36,127 nucleotides of DNA from Clostridia bacterium (GCA_029006755.1 JAQXGO010000019.1:1-36127); one strand, 5' to 3'. Counted from the stretch's first letter, positions 1-7,725 are shown. Notes: a model not told the origin generated them from the sequence alone. Program-made: numbers and translations.

Positions 1-245
1 ATATATGTTAGATGTGTATAACAACGAAATAATAGCAAGTTCTGTAACTAACAAAATTGGCAGTAGTTTTTAAACACATTAATAGAAAAGACAAAAGAGC
101 AGAACTGCCCAGTCACTTTGAACACAGATCAGGGTAGTATCTATTCTTCATCAGGTTTTTACCAAACCCATAAATATTATACTAATATCAAGCGTTCTAT
201 GTCAAGAGCAGGAATGCCAACTGACAACCCAATCATAGGATCCTT
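1..245. other. AT-rich intergenic stretch, nothing recognised
   Basis: I see no credible coding frame, RNA gene or repeat in these bases on either strand. They lie beyond the terminator of the leftward operon that follows. The gene to the left is outside the window. Confidence 0.5.
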
Positions 246-283
246 AAAAAACCCCTGTTCAATATAGAATCGAACAAGGGTTT
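246..283 (-). terminator. Terminator of the AAC(3)/cyclase/MBL operon
   Basis: Read on the minus strand, AAACCCTTGTTC (283-272) pairs over 12 bp, with one G-U, with GAACAGGGGTTT (260-249), and a run of six T follows. It lies about 75 nt beyond the stop of the last gene of the operon. Confidence 0.8.
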
Positions 284-357
284 GCATAATCTGTGGTTTT
301 TAGTGTCTACTTTTTCTTGACAAGTTCATTGACTGGTGGTTATGATTTTCGGAAAAA

Positions 358-1101
358 TTATAGACGGAATGCCTCTAAGTCATGAGAAACGAAAACCGGG
401 TACGGCAAGGATTTGTAGTTTTCTAAAAATGCATCTTCGCCATTTCCGATGTATAGCTCATGCAGGTGGTTAAAAATCAGCTTACCAAAGTCCATTTTCT
501 CAAAAAGAGGCAAAGCCAGTACAGGTTTGTAGTGCGTGGCCTCACATACACATACATCAATGTGCCCTTCCACCTTCGGAAAGTCGCGAAGATCCGGAGT
601 AAGATCACCGGTGAATAGAATCCGCTTGTCGGCAGTTTCTATCAGGTAAGCAAATGAGGGATAAACACCGTCATCCATATGCAGTGTGGGAATTGCGCGA
701 GCCTTTATTTCCTCATTTTCGTAAACAATGCCCTCTGCGGTAGCTGTATGGTAGGAAAGTACATGCGCGGGGTCCGTAATGTGCACCGCCGCTTGCCAAT
801 TCCGGAAAGGTACAATGGCACTTTCGTCCGGAAAATAAATGTCTGTATGCACATCCTCGTGTGGATATTTGAGAATGGCCTTTGTCAAAGCAGTTAGACC
901 GCTTGTATGGTCGTCATGCATGTGCGTGATAAATACAGCGCGTATTGTTTCATAGGGAATACCAAGGCGAAAAACCTGTGCACTTGCTGGTTCCCCGGCA
1001 TCGATCATGTAACCATATTTTTCTCCAACAAGCAGGGAAGAGGTTGCAAACCGACCCGGTGTATGATTGCCGTGGCTGGTACCAAGTGTATATAGTTCCA
1101 T
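358..1101 (-). CDS. MBL-fold metallohydrolase, 247 aa
   Basis: Metallo-beta-lactamase-fold hydrolase. The metal motif H60-M-H62-D-D64-H65 is clear, and a later TGD and a C-terminal NHLHEL supply the other usual ligands. The layout resembles the RNase Z/arylsulfatase-like branch, but the substrate cannot be read from sequence. The start at 1101 is chosen because AGAAGGAGA stands just upstream of MELYTLGTS; an upstream in-frame extension overlaps the previous gene and has no ribosome site. It is the last gene of a four-gene leftward operon, 31 nt after the cyclase stop, and a strong terminator follows. It probably hydrolyses an ester, amide or lactone made or used by the other operon enzymes (inference). 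Confidence 0.85.
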   Translation of the reverse strand: MELYTLGTSHGNHTPGRFATSSLLVGEKYGYMIDAGEPASAQVFRLGIPYETIRAVFITHMHDDHTSGLTALTKAILKYPHEDVHTDIYFPDESAIVPFRNWQAAVHITDPAHVLSYHTATAEGIVYENEEIKARAIPTLHMDDGVYPSFAYLIETADKRILFTGDLTPDLRDFPKVEGHIDVCVCEATHYKPVLALPLFEKMDFGKLIFNHLHELYIGNGEDAFLENYKSLPYPVFVSHDLEAFRL

Positions 1102-1132
1102 AAGAGTCTCCTTCTTATCATAAACATCCATG

Positions 1133-1789
1133 CTAAACCTGAAGAATGGCGCGGCAGGGCGCACAGCTTGTTTTTTCGGCTTTTAGTGGGAGCGCTGTTA
1201 ATTTGCCACCGTTTGCCGGGCATTTTTCCAGTTGCACAAGCGGTGCTAACATCAAAATATCGGCATTATAAAAGTCCCCAAAAAAGCCTTGCGGATGCGC
1301 AAGATTATCCCATCGGGGAAAGTCGCTGCCTAAAATGGAAGGTTTTTTTGCAATTAACGAAAGCATAGCCGCTTTGGTAAAGTATGGGGAAGCGGAAAGA
1401 TAGTCGGCATCAAACCACTTTTGCCCATAGTTGCAGCTTACCAAAACTGCGTCTCCCGGCTGCAACGCATGAAATGCGCTGCAAGCCTCTAAAAGCGTTT
1501 CTGTAATCGGCATATTGGGTTCTATATACGGCAGATGTAAAATCACCGCCGGAACATCCGTGATGCGGGACAACGAAACAGATAGAAGCGGATAAGAAGC
1601 ATCACCTAATACGTGAGCCGGAGTTTCCAAATATGTGCCGGTTTGGGAATGCAGGCCTTCAAAGATTTCGCACCCTACATAGCCGCTGACCCAAGGAACA
1701 GGCGGCAAAGGCCGAATGTTTAGGGCAGGGAAAGGCGGCTCGTAGTTCCACATACCGGTATAAAGTGTACCTGTTAAATCAATGATCAT
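1133..1789 (-). CDS. Cyclase (kynurenine-formamidase-like) family protein, variant metal site, 218 aa
   Basis: Putative cyclase-family protein (Pfam Cyclase, the fold of bacterial kynurenine formamidase and isatin hydrolase). The length of 218 aa is normal for the family. The family metal motif HxGTHxDxPxH is present in altered form at residues 49-59: Gln, Tyr and Glu replace the first His, second His and Asp, while GT, the Pro and the last His remain. The usual Mn/Zn amide-hydrolase chemistry may therefore be changed or lost. Its ATG overlaps the stop of the upstream TIM-barrel gene by 4 nt (ATGA), so the two are translationally coupled. Substrate unknown. Confidence 0.8.
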   Translation of the reverse strand: MIIDLTGTLYTGMWNYEPPFPALNIRPLPPVPWVSGYVGCEIFEGLHSQTGTYLETPAHVLGDASYPLLSVSLSRITDVPAVILHLPYIEPNMPITETLLEACSAFHALQPGDAVLVSCNYGQKWFDADYLSASPYFTKAAMLSLIAKKPSILGSDFPRWDNLAHPQGFFGDFYNADILMLAPLVQLEKCPANGGKLTALPLKAEKTSCAPCRAILQV

Positions 1790-2484
1790 AACTTTGAAAG
1801 CATCTTGGCAAATCGGCTTAATAGATCCGGAATATCTCCGTTATAATCCGTGATGGAGAAATAACCGGCAAAACTCCGTGCCAAAAGGTTCGACACACAT
1901 TCCTTAACTTCTGCATTGCCTTCCTCAATGGGCGTTGGTTCGCCTGTGTGCATAAGTCCGTCATCGATACGGAGAAATACAATATCATCCTTGACTTTGC
2001 AGTTATATAAAACGCGCAAAAATGGCATAAGATCTTGCGTTAAAAATGACATTGGGCTGAAAATAAGCCCGGTAGCGGCAGAACGGACTTCCTTGTATGC
2101 TGCAAAATCAAAGAAGGGATAGTCTGGCTCCATTTCAAAAAGCATGCGAATGCCCATGCCACGAGCCAAATCAATAATTTCCCGCAAAGCATCAAAATTT
2201 TCCCGGTTCTGAACAGCAGAAAGAGAAAGCTTGACGTTTTCAATGTTTAAAAGATGTGCGCGGCGGAAAAATGCGACGTATGCTTGTTTGTCTGTAAGGG
2301 GCATATTGACAGTATAAAGCACAATTCGCTGCCTTTGGGCAATGAGTAGATTGCGCAAATCCTCGGTTTCTGCACCGTTGAAATCACAAAGCTTTTTGCC
2401 AAAGACGCCATCGTAAAGTTCTAAATTATCAATTCCGTAAGTTTCCTCGTTCAATGAATGTAACGCTATACTATATTTATACAT
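1786..2484 (-). CDS. TIM-barrel protein, sugar-phosphate isomerase/epimerase-like, 232 aa
   Basis: Predicted (beta-alpha)8 protein similar in layout to the AP-endonuclease-2/xylose-isomerase-like family: short strands (RIVLYTVNMP, NVKLSLSA, RMLFEMEPD, IVFLRIDDG) alternate with helices. Acidic residues near strand ends (FEMEPD, LRIDDG) could bind metal, but I cannot assign a full His/Glu/Asp set, so the function is tentative. The ATG at 2484 is preferred over a GTG one codon upstream because GGAGG lies 6 nt before it. That Shine-Dalgarno site is formed by the last codons of the acyltransferase gene, whose stop shares a base with this start (TGATG). Both neighbouring junctions are coupled overlaps. 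Confidence 0.65.
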   Translation of the reverse strand: MYKYSIALHSLNEETYGIDNLELYDGVFGKKLCDFNGAETEDLRNLLIAQRQRIVLYTVNMPLTDKQAYVAFFRRAHLLNIENVKLSLSAVQNRENFDALREIIDLARGMGIRMLFEMEPDYPFFDFAAYKEVRSAATGLIFSPMSFLTQDLMPFLRVLYNCKVKDDIVFLRIDDGLMHTGEPTPIEEGNAEVKECVSNLLARSFAGYFSITDYNGDIPDLLSRFAKMLSKL

Positions 2485-3248
2485 CACACACCTCCGTTAA
2501 AATGTTTGCAGGATCTGCACTTTTTATTTTCACATAAGAAAAAGTTTACGTTCTGATGCAAAAGTTCCAAGCCGATTGCAAACATCTTTTTCGCATCAAT
2601 GACCTTTACAACCGCATTGCCAACACGCCCTTCTGTCATCGCATCGGCACGGCGAAGCGATGCCGTAAAGGTGAGAAAGTCGCGATGCCCGGGCGGATAT
2701 TTAGTGATGTGCATCGTCTTGCCTTCATAGTCCTTCTCATAGGTAGGCATAGGCAAATCTACATCTTCGAGATATGGCGCATCCACAAAATCTTCTAAGG
2801 TGTGCAGTGTGGTGTTGCGGTTCATATCTACACCCAAAAGTACGATTTTGCCGCCAAGTTCTTGAATTTTATCATAAGGCGTACCCTTGCCACAGTTGGT
2901 TTCACAACGATCATGGCCATTTGTAAAGTATCCGGAAAGCCGACCGATAGCGGCCACGGAATGGCTGGGACGAAGGCTGCGAATCGCATCAGGCCTTTTG
3001 CGCAGCGTTTCAGAAATAATACCGACTGTGGAGGGGCTGGTTGCGGCATCAAACACGCCGGCATTCATGGTTACGCAGGCAAGCGTACCTTCTGGCCCAA
3101 GAACCTCTAAAAGTGCATCTATAACCGCATCTGCGCCGCCTTCTACATGGCCGATGGCAGATAGGGCACTATGCATTAAAATTATGTCGCCCTCTTCTAT
3201 GCCGGCAAGGCGAAAATCTCGTACCATTTGCACCTTTGTTATTGTCAT
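2484..3248 (-). CDS. AAC(3)-family N-acyltransferase, 254 aa
   Basis: Aminoglycoside 3-N-acetyltransferase fold family, which uses acetyl-CoA to acylate amino groups. Features seen are the N-terminal EGDIILMHSALSAIG block, GPEGTLACVT, RPSHSVAAIG and NTTLHTLED, all typical of the family. Many chromosomal members act on unknown substrates, so resistance should not be assumed. The C-terminus carries a Cys-x4-Cys-x2-Cys cluster (CENKKCRSC) that could bind zinc. The start at 3248 is chosen because the more upstream ATG at 3275 lies on the -10 box, and GAGGGAG at 3264-3258 is 9 nt before 3248. First gene of the operon. Confidence 0.85.
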   Translation of the reverse strand: MTITKVQMVRDFRLAGIEEGDIILMHSALSAIGHVEGGADAVIDALLEVLGPEGTLACVTMNAGVFDAATSPSTVGIISETLRKRPDAIRSLRPSHSVAAIGRLSGYFTNGHDRCETNCGKGTPYDKIQELGGKIVLLGVDMNRNTTLHTLEDFVDAPYLEDVDLPMPTYEKDYEGKTMHITKYPPGHRDFLTFTASLRRADAMTEGRVGNAVVKVIDAKKMFAIGLELLHQNVNFFLCENKKCRSCKHFNGGV

Positions 3249-3273
3249 TTCCATCATCTCCCTCTTTTTTTTC

Positions 3274-3302
3274 ATTATACATGGAATACCCTTTCAAGTC
3301 AA
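3274..3302 (-). promoter_or_regulatory. SigA promoter of the AAC(3) operon
   Basis: On the minus strand TTGACT (3302-3297), a 17-nt spacer and TATAAT (3279-3274). The -10 box is only about 25 nt upstream of the chosen start codon, giving a very short leader that holds just the ribosome site. Confidence 0.85.
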
Positions 3303-3423
3303 CGGATGCGATTAAAAATCGGCATAATTCCCAAAGGAATAGAAAATACAGTGATAAAAGGCAAGAACTTTGGGCCGGCATGCGTTTTTATGATTTGTTT
3401 TTTCTGACATCTATTCAGAAAAT

Positions 3424-3460
3424 AAAAAATCGGCAAGTTTCTTTCGAAACCAGCCGATTT
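3424..3460 (-). terminator. Terminator of the tRNA-Ala/tRNA-Val unit
   Basis: Directly after the encoded CCA of tRNA-Val the minus strand folds AAATCGGC + GTTTC / GAAAC + GCCGATTT around a GAAA loop, and a T-run follows. Confidence 0.8.
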
Positions 3461-3537
3461 TGGTAGAGATAGTAGGGCTCGAACCTACGACCTCTCGCAT
3501 GTGAAGCGAGCGCTCTGACCAGCTGAGCTATACCTCC
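3461..3537 (-). tRNA. tRNA-Val (CAC)
   Basis: Full cloverleaf of 77 nt including encoded CCA. Acceptor GGAGGTA pairs with TATCTCT (G-U at 1-72 and 5-68). Anticodon stem CTCGC/GCGAG holds loop TTCACAT, anticodon CAC, reading the Val codon GUG. The T arm is GTAGG-TTCGAGC-CCTAC. It lies 7 nt after tRNA-Ala and is probably cotranscribed with it. Confidence 0.95.
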
Positions 3538-3544
3538 GGATGCA

Positions 3545-3620
3545 TGGTGGACCTGAAGGGGTTCGAACCCTCGACCTCTGCGTTGCGAACGCAGCGCTCT
3601 CCCAACTGAGCTACAAGCCC
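3545..3620 (-). tRNA. tRNA-Ala (CGC)
   Basis: Full cloverleaf of 76 nt with encoded CCA. Anticodon stem CTGCG/CGCAG holds loop TTCGCAA, anticodon CGC, reading the Ala codon GCG. The T arm is GAGGG-TTCGAAC-CCCTT. It is the first gene of a two-tRNA unit. Confidence 0.95.
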
Positions 3621-3644
3621 AAACATATACACCTACAAGAACCT

Positions 3645-3674
3645 ATTATATCACAGGTGTACTTTGTTTGTCAA
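3645..3674 (-). promoter_or_regulatory. Promoter of tRNA-Ala/tRNA-Val
   Basis: Minus strand TTGACA (3674-3669), 18-nt spacer, TATAAT (3650-3645). The spacer contains AAAGTACACCT, which also occurs in the spacer of the tRNA-Glu promoter at 29441-29469. Confidence 0.8.
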
Positions 3675-3707
3675 TATTTTTTCGGAATCAAATGGGGATT
3701 TCCGATT

Positions 3708-4520
3708 TTATTCGTTTTGGTCCAGCATTGCCTGATAGCGCATCATGGCATTATCCAAAAACTGGGGCCATGCGGTGGCATCAATAAAGGGGTTGCCACC
3801 TTCTGCTTGCATACGTTCATAACGGCCCAGTGTATTATTGTCGCCGTTGTGATTGCCCATCATAATATCCACATGTATACTGCGCATTCTTTCAATAACC
3901 TGCGGATAGGCCTCACGATAGGCATGAGAAAGATGATATTGATCCAGATACGTTTTGTACATACTATTTGTGCCGGAACCGCCAAACATACCGGCGCGAA
4001 GGGTTCTTGCGCCATCTGTAACATCCAGAAAGTAGGACATGGTGCCGGCGGTATGACCGGGTGTGGAAAGGCAAGTAACGGAAACATTGCCGAACTGTAA
4101 AACATCGCCGTCAGACAATAAAACATCCGGTTCGAAGGCTTGGTCAAAGCGGTAAGGAATACCACCGTCCCGCATGCCAAGTTCATATGCCCAATCCGTT
4201 TTTTCATTGCCTCTGACCATTTCTGCATCTTTGGCACCTATGTACGTTTTTGCACCGGACATTGCAGCTAAGGCAGCCGTACCGCCCACATGGTCATAAT
4301 GACCGTGGCTATGAATAATATGCTTAACATCATATGGGGAAAAGCCTAAATCGTGCATGTTTTGCATGATCAGATAAAAGGTTTGCGGATAGCCGGTGTC
4401 CAAAAGCACAAGGCCGTCATCTGTTTCAATTAAATGGCTACCGGCAGCACGTGTGCCGACAAAATATAAATTGCCAAACATCCGAAAAGGCTTCATTTGG
4501 TATTGCCATGGTTTTTTCAT
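3708..4520 (-). CDS. MBL-fold metallohydrolase (subclass B3-like), 270 aa
   Basis: Zinc-dependent hydrolase of the metallo-beta-lactamase superfamily. The core motif H72-G-H74-Y-D76-H77 follows SHLIETDDGLVLLDTG, and STPGHTAGTMSYF supplies the next histidine, as in B3-like and glyoxalase-II-like members. No secretion signal is visible, so a cytoplasmic role is likelier than beta-lactam defence. Its ATG overlaps the stop of the upstream kinase-like gene by 4 nt. It closes the ECF/kinase/MBL operon and could act on the imported compound (inference). Reads toward the tRNA pair without an obvious terminator. Confidence 0.85.
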   Translation of the reverse strand: MKKPWQYQMKPFRMFGNLYFVGTRAAGSHLIETDDGLVLLDTGYPQTFYLIMQNMHDLGFSPYDVKHIIHSHGHYDHVGGTAALAAMSGAKTYIGAKDAEMVRGNEKTDWAYELGMRDGGIPYRFDQAFEPDVLLSDGDVLQFGNVSVTCLSTPGHTAGTMSYFLDVTDGARTLRAGMFGGSGTNSMYKTYLDQYHLSHAYREAYPQVIERMRSIHVDIMMGNHNGDNNTLGRYERMQAEGGNPFIDATAWPQFLDNAMMRYQAMLDQNE

Positions 4521-5089
4521 TTTACATCTTCCTCACTGTTTGAAATGATCATATCGGCGTTGGATTTTATGGCGAACGAAGAAAAATATGCATTTTCCAT
4601 AGGAATCCAACGAGTAAAGAAATCCTCTTTATTATGGGGATTCCGTTTTTCAATTCTTTGCTTTTGCAGGGAAGGTGATATCTCTAAAAAAATTCGTAAA
4701 TCGGTATAATCCCCAAAGTGCGGATGCATGCTGTATACGCCTTCCACGATGTGAACAGAGGAAGGCAGACAAGATACCGAATGTGTGATGCGAGCCTCTT
4801 TACAGGAAAAAACGCCGTACGAAAACGGCTTACCGCTTATCATGCCGTGCACCACCTCGTTATAAAACCGTTCGTAGTCTATATTTCCGCCGGGTGTGCC
4901 AAGCCGTTTGGCTGTCCGCATGCTTGGCGGCAGAAAAAAGTCATCCATGTGATAAAGGTTACCCCCAAGCGCTTTGTAAAGTCTTGCGGCAAGCGTAGAT
5001 TTCCCGGCAGCCGAGCCGCCTTCAATAGCGACAACAACCTTATTTTTTTGGTTTCTTATTTGTGCAATAGCATCAAGAATTCTTTTCAT
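4517..5089 (-). CDS. Uridine-kinase-like P-loop kinase, 190 aa
   Basis: P-loop NTPase of the uridine/phosphoribulokinase family. Walker A is GGSAAGKST (residues 24-32), followed by YHMDDFFLPP, the acceptor-side acidic motif of this family, and later HIVEGVYSMHP. Family enzymes phosphorylate a nucleoside, pantothenate or similar small hydroxylated compound; which one is not decided by sequence. The start lies 17 nt inside the end of the ECF S-component gene, and the stop overlaps the MBL gene. The pairing suggests that the ECF protein imports a vitamin or nucleoside-like compound which this kinase traps by phosphorylation (inference). Confidence 0.8.
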   Translation of the reverse strand: MKRILDAIAQIRNQKNKVVVAIEGGSAAGKSTLAARLYKALGGNLYHMDDFFLPPSMRTAKRLGTPGGNIDYERFYNEVVHGMISGKPFSYGVFSCKEARITHSVSCLPSSVHIVEGVYSMHPHFGDYTDLRIFLEISPSLQKQRIEKRNPHNKEDFFTRWIPMENAYFSSFAIKSNADMIISNSEEDVK

Positions 5090-5576
5090 TTTTATTAAAA
5101 GCTTTCACAAGCGGTGGGACCAGCAAAATGTGGCAGATTATGCCGGGAATTGCATTGGCAAAAGCACCTGCCCAGAATGCAGAAAGCGTAAACCCGTCTA
5201 TCATCAAAAACATGACAAGACCCCAAATAAGGCGTCCGCAAAGCATTGCGACCAAAAGACTTATGTATAGGCAAGGAAAAGTTTTGGGCAGTCTTTTATA
5301 TAAAAAGCCGACAACTAAACCATAAATCGCGAGTTCGAATGCCATGGCAATGTTTTTGGGGAAAGGCGGCATGCCGAACAGAATATTCCGAAGCAACGGG
5401 GCAATAAAGCCGACGGAAAGACCATAGGGCCAACCGCAGATGAACCCACAGAGAAAAACCGGAATGTGCATCAGTGAAAACATGTTCCCTAAAGAAACTG
5501 TTTGTAAAGTTAAAAAAGGCAAAAAAAGACAAAGTGCTAAAAATACAGATGAAAACGTGAGTTTGCGAATATGCAT
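5073..5576 (-). CDS. ECF transporter substrate-binding S component, 167 aa
   Basis: Small integral membrane protein with about five or six hydrophobic segments and the motif MHIPVFLCGFICGW, typical of energy-coupling-factor S components. It binds a vitamin or precursor and needs a shared EcfAAT module, not encoded here. The start at 5576 is chosen over an in-frame upstream ATG at 5639 because AAGAGG lies 7 nt before it and 5639 is only a few bases from the -10 box. The kinase downstream makes a pantothenate- or nucleoside-like ligand plausible, but the ligand is not determined. First gene of a three-gene operon. Confidence 0.85.
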   Translation of the reverse strand: MHIRKLTFSSVFLALCLFLPFLTLQTVSLGNMFSLMHIPVFLCGFICGWPYGLSVGFIAPLLRNILFGMPPFPKNIAMAFELAIYGLVVGFLYKRLPKTFPCLYISLLVAMLCGRLIWGLVMFLMIDGFTLSAFWAGAFANAIPGIICHILLVPPLVKAFNKNEKNS

Positions 5577-5613
5577 AGAAAGACCTCTTTTCAAAATGGA
5601 GTTGCCTTCTTCG

Positions 5614-5631
5614 TGAAAGCACGTGCCTTCA
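5614..5631 (-). promoter_or_regulatory. 18-bp palindrome in the ECF operon leader, candidate operator
   Basis: The leader contains TGAAGGCACGTGCTTTCA (minus strand), a palindrome broken only at one symmetric pair around the perfect core GCACGTGC. It starts roughly 20 nt downstream of the -10 box, where a bound repressor would block elongation. It has almost no loop, so a protein site fits better than an RNA hairpin. The regulator is not identified. Confidence 0.5.
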
Positions 5632-5647
5632 GTGCACATTGTGGAGT

Positions 5648-5676
5648 ATTATAGCATAAGATTTTCTCTTTGTCAA
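5648..5676 (-). promoter_or_regulatory. Consensus SigA promoter of the ECF operon
   Basis: Minus strand TTGACA (5676-5671), exactly 17 nt, TATAAT (5653-5648). The -35 box overlaps the TGA stop codon of the upstream HD gene, so this promoter starts right where that gene ends. Confidence 0.92.
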
Positions 5677-6257
5677 GCCTTACTTTCCAGAAAATAGGTA
5701 GCCTCCATGTCCGCTGTGGAGAGGGCAAAGGCAAGCGGGAATTTCTCAAAAGCATCCCCTACATTCCGCATATCCTCACTGCCGGCAAAACCCATATGAT
5801 AACGAATGGCAAAGGCCTCCTCACGGGTGAGGCGCATAAAGCCGGTAATGATATAGACAGACTTTTCACCATGGCCATACGGTAGGTCATCGCAATACTC
5901 AAAAGTAGGCACGGTCTGCCAAACACCGTTTTTGTCTTTTACATTTCGTGTGCCCGGCTTGTAACAGTTTACTTTACATAAATCATGTAAGAGCGACACA
6001 ATTGCAATGGTTTCATCACTTGCGGAAAGTCCATATAAGGATTGTACGCGGGTGCGCTCCATATAACTTTTTAAACATTCATACACATTGATGGAATGTT
6101 CAACAAGGCCGCCTGCGTATGCACCATGGAAGCGAGTGCTGGCAGGGGCTGTGAAAAAGTCGCTGGCAGGGGAGAGAAGATAGTCTAAAAGCTTATCTGC
6201 ACCCTCGCGGTGAATGTTGGTTTGGTACAAGGATAAAAATGTTTCTTTATAATTCAT
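5673..6257 (-). CDS. HD-domain hydrolase, 194 aa
   Basis: HD-superfamily metal phosphohydrolase. Metal-binding residues are visible as H44 (RFHGAYAGG), H54 (LVEHS), H91-D92 (LLHDLCK) and further histidines (YGHGEKS, IRYHMGF). The closest architecture I recognise is the HD part of YhaM-like nucleases, but the OB-fold part is missing, so nuclease activity is not claimed. AGGAGG of its ribosome site is formed by the last codons of the transglutaminase gene, whose stop is 1 nt upstream of the start. The two genes are coupled. Confidence 0.8.
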   Translation of the reverse strand: MNYKETFLSLYQTNIHREGADKLLDYLLSPASDFFTAPASTRFHGAYAGGLVEHSINVYECLKSYMERTRVQSLYGLSASDETIAIVSLLHDLCKVNCYKPGTRNVKDKNGVWQTVPTFEYCDDLPYGHGEKSVYIITGFMRLTREEAFAIRYHMGFAGSEDMRNVGDAFEKFPLAFALSTADMEATYFLESKA

Positions 6258-6258
6258 G

Positions 6259-7725
6259 TTAACCTCCTATGTGTACTGTTTTTGCATCGACGAAAGGCGT
6301 TAAACCGTCAAGCCCCATGATGCGCACAAAAAGAGGGGATCCGTATGTGGGGACAGATATGTTCTGCACATGACTAGGCTGCGGCATGAGAGATTCCAAA
6401 AGAAGCAATTCAGAATTTCTGCCGTAAAAAGCCAAGTAAAGTCGTGCGGAGGAGGGCCAATAGCCTGTCGGTAAAATGGTAAGCACATCATCGTGGATGG
6501 TAACGGAAAAAGAAGGGGCAAGAGGCACTTGCACAAAGGAAGAAAGATCTTCCTGCTGGAGAACAAGGTTTTGCTCTTGCAGTACAAGGCCGACAATAGA
6601 ACCATTGTTTTCATCCAGCGTGCTATAAATGGTACGTTGTGTGCCATCCTTTTTCAAAGAGTAAACTTTATGTGCCTTGTTGTAAAAAATACAATCGTTA
6701 TAAAACGTAATTTTTGTATCAAAATCAAAATGATCGGTTAAGACAGTTGTCGGTTTACCATCTATTGTGCGTTTTTCAATGCTTCTCATGGAACCGGAAA
6801 GGTAATACCAATAGCCGGTATCATAAAAAAGACCGCCACGTAAATTCTTCCAGAAAGCAGAATCATAGGTTGTGTCCGTAGCTGTATAGGGCGATTCCCA
6901 GGCACTATGGGCTGTGTTCATAATGCCCGTATCGCTGCACAAAAAGTTTTGATGGGAGACAAAGCCAAGCTCGGTTTCTACAGGATCATCATACGTAACA
7001 TCTATATGGTACCAACTGTCCCCGAGTTGCAGCATATTCCAGGCATGCCCCATTTCATAACTGGGCACGAAAATACAAGGGATGTCCAAGGATTGCATGA
7101 TCAGCATATATCCCAGTGCATACGCCTGGCATACCCCGGTCTTATCGATGAATAAACCATCAATGGCGAAAGAAGAAGGCGGAAGCGTATCATTTAAATA
7201 TCTTTCATAATCATATGCATAATGCAAAACAAAATAATCATGAACGGCCAACGCTTTTTCGAGTGGGGTCATGGCAGGTTGCAGGGCGGAAAGAATTTTT
7301 TGCTGTTCTTCTGCAATCAAAGCCTGCTTTTGTAGGATGATTTCTTTGGCATAAAGATATGTAAACTGCACAGAAGAAACATAGGAATCATTGATGTAGT
7401 AACGGTAGCTGTTGCCTATGTAAAAGAATTCAGGATGGGCATTGACAGTATCGGAAAACAAGTTTTCAATCTCACTGGGTGTAATCCTGTAGGAAGAAAT
7501 ATCTACGGATGGCTGCAGTGAAAGCATGGCTGTGCTCAAGGCGTTCATTGCAGCATTTCTATTTGCAGAAAAGAGGGAAATCTCATCATGGTTCGGCGCA
7601 GAAAGGGAACCTGCTTGGTACAGATGCCCTTGTTCCTCATGCCACTGTGCATCTGCAAGTACGCATGGGGCATTCGATAGGATAAGCGAAAAAAGCAAAA
7701 TAAAAGATAATATTTTTTTGGACAT
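6259..7725 (-). CDS. Secreted transglutaminase-like domain protein, 488 aa
   Basis: N-terminal signal peptide (MSKKILSFILLFSLILSNAPCVLADA, cleavage likely after the last ALADA-type Ala), so it is exported; there is no clear lipobox. A transglutaminase/protease-like core runs from about residue 150 to 250 with the triad C199 (TGVCQAYA), H227 (GHAWN) and D242 (HIDVTYDDP). The remaining C-terminal half has short W/Y-rich repeats (YDTGYWYYLSGS) like DUF5050-type beta-propellers. It may act on peptides at the cell surface. AGGAGG lies 8 nt before 7725; an upstream extension to 7785 would start inside the -35 box. Confidence 0.85.
   Translation of the reverse strand: MSKKILSFILLFSLILSNAPCVLADAQWHEEQGHLYQAGSLSAPNHDEISLFSANRNAAMNALSTAMLSLQPSVDISSYRITPSEIENLFSDTVNAHPEFFYIGNSYRYYINDSYVSSVQFTYLYAKEIILQKQALIAEEQQKILSALQPAMTPLEKALAVHDYFVLHYAYDYERYLNDTLPPSSFAIDGLFIDKTGVCQAYALGYMLIMQSLDIPCIFVPSYEMGHAWNMLQLGDSWYHIDVTYDDPVETELGFVSHQNFLCSDTGIMNTAHSAWESPYTATDTTYDSAFWKNLRGGLFYDTGYWYYLSGSMRSIEKRTIDGKPTTVLTDHFDFDTKITFYNDCIFYNKAHKVYSLKKDGTQRTIYSTLDENNGSIVGLVLQEQNLVLQQEDLSSFVQVPLAPSFSVTIHDDVLTILPTGYWPSSARLYLAFYGRNSELLLLESLMPQPSHVQNISVPTYGSPLFVRIMGLDGLTPFVDAKTVHIGG

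Noticed and set aside
3860-4237. Long open frame antisense-like inside the MBL gene
   Set aside because: It is a shadow of the conserved MBL frame in another phase and lacks a ribosome site.
5577-5640. Possible riboswitch in the ECF operon leader
   Set aside because: The leader is only about 65 nt and I see no TPP, folate, cobalamin, FMN or preQ1 core; the palindrome fits a protein operator better.
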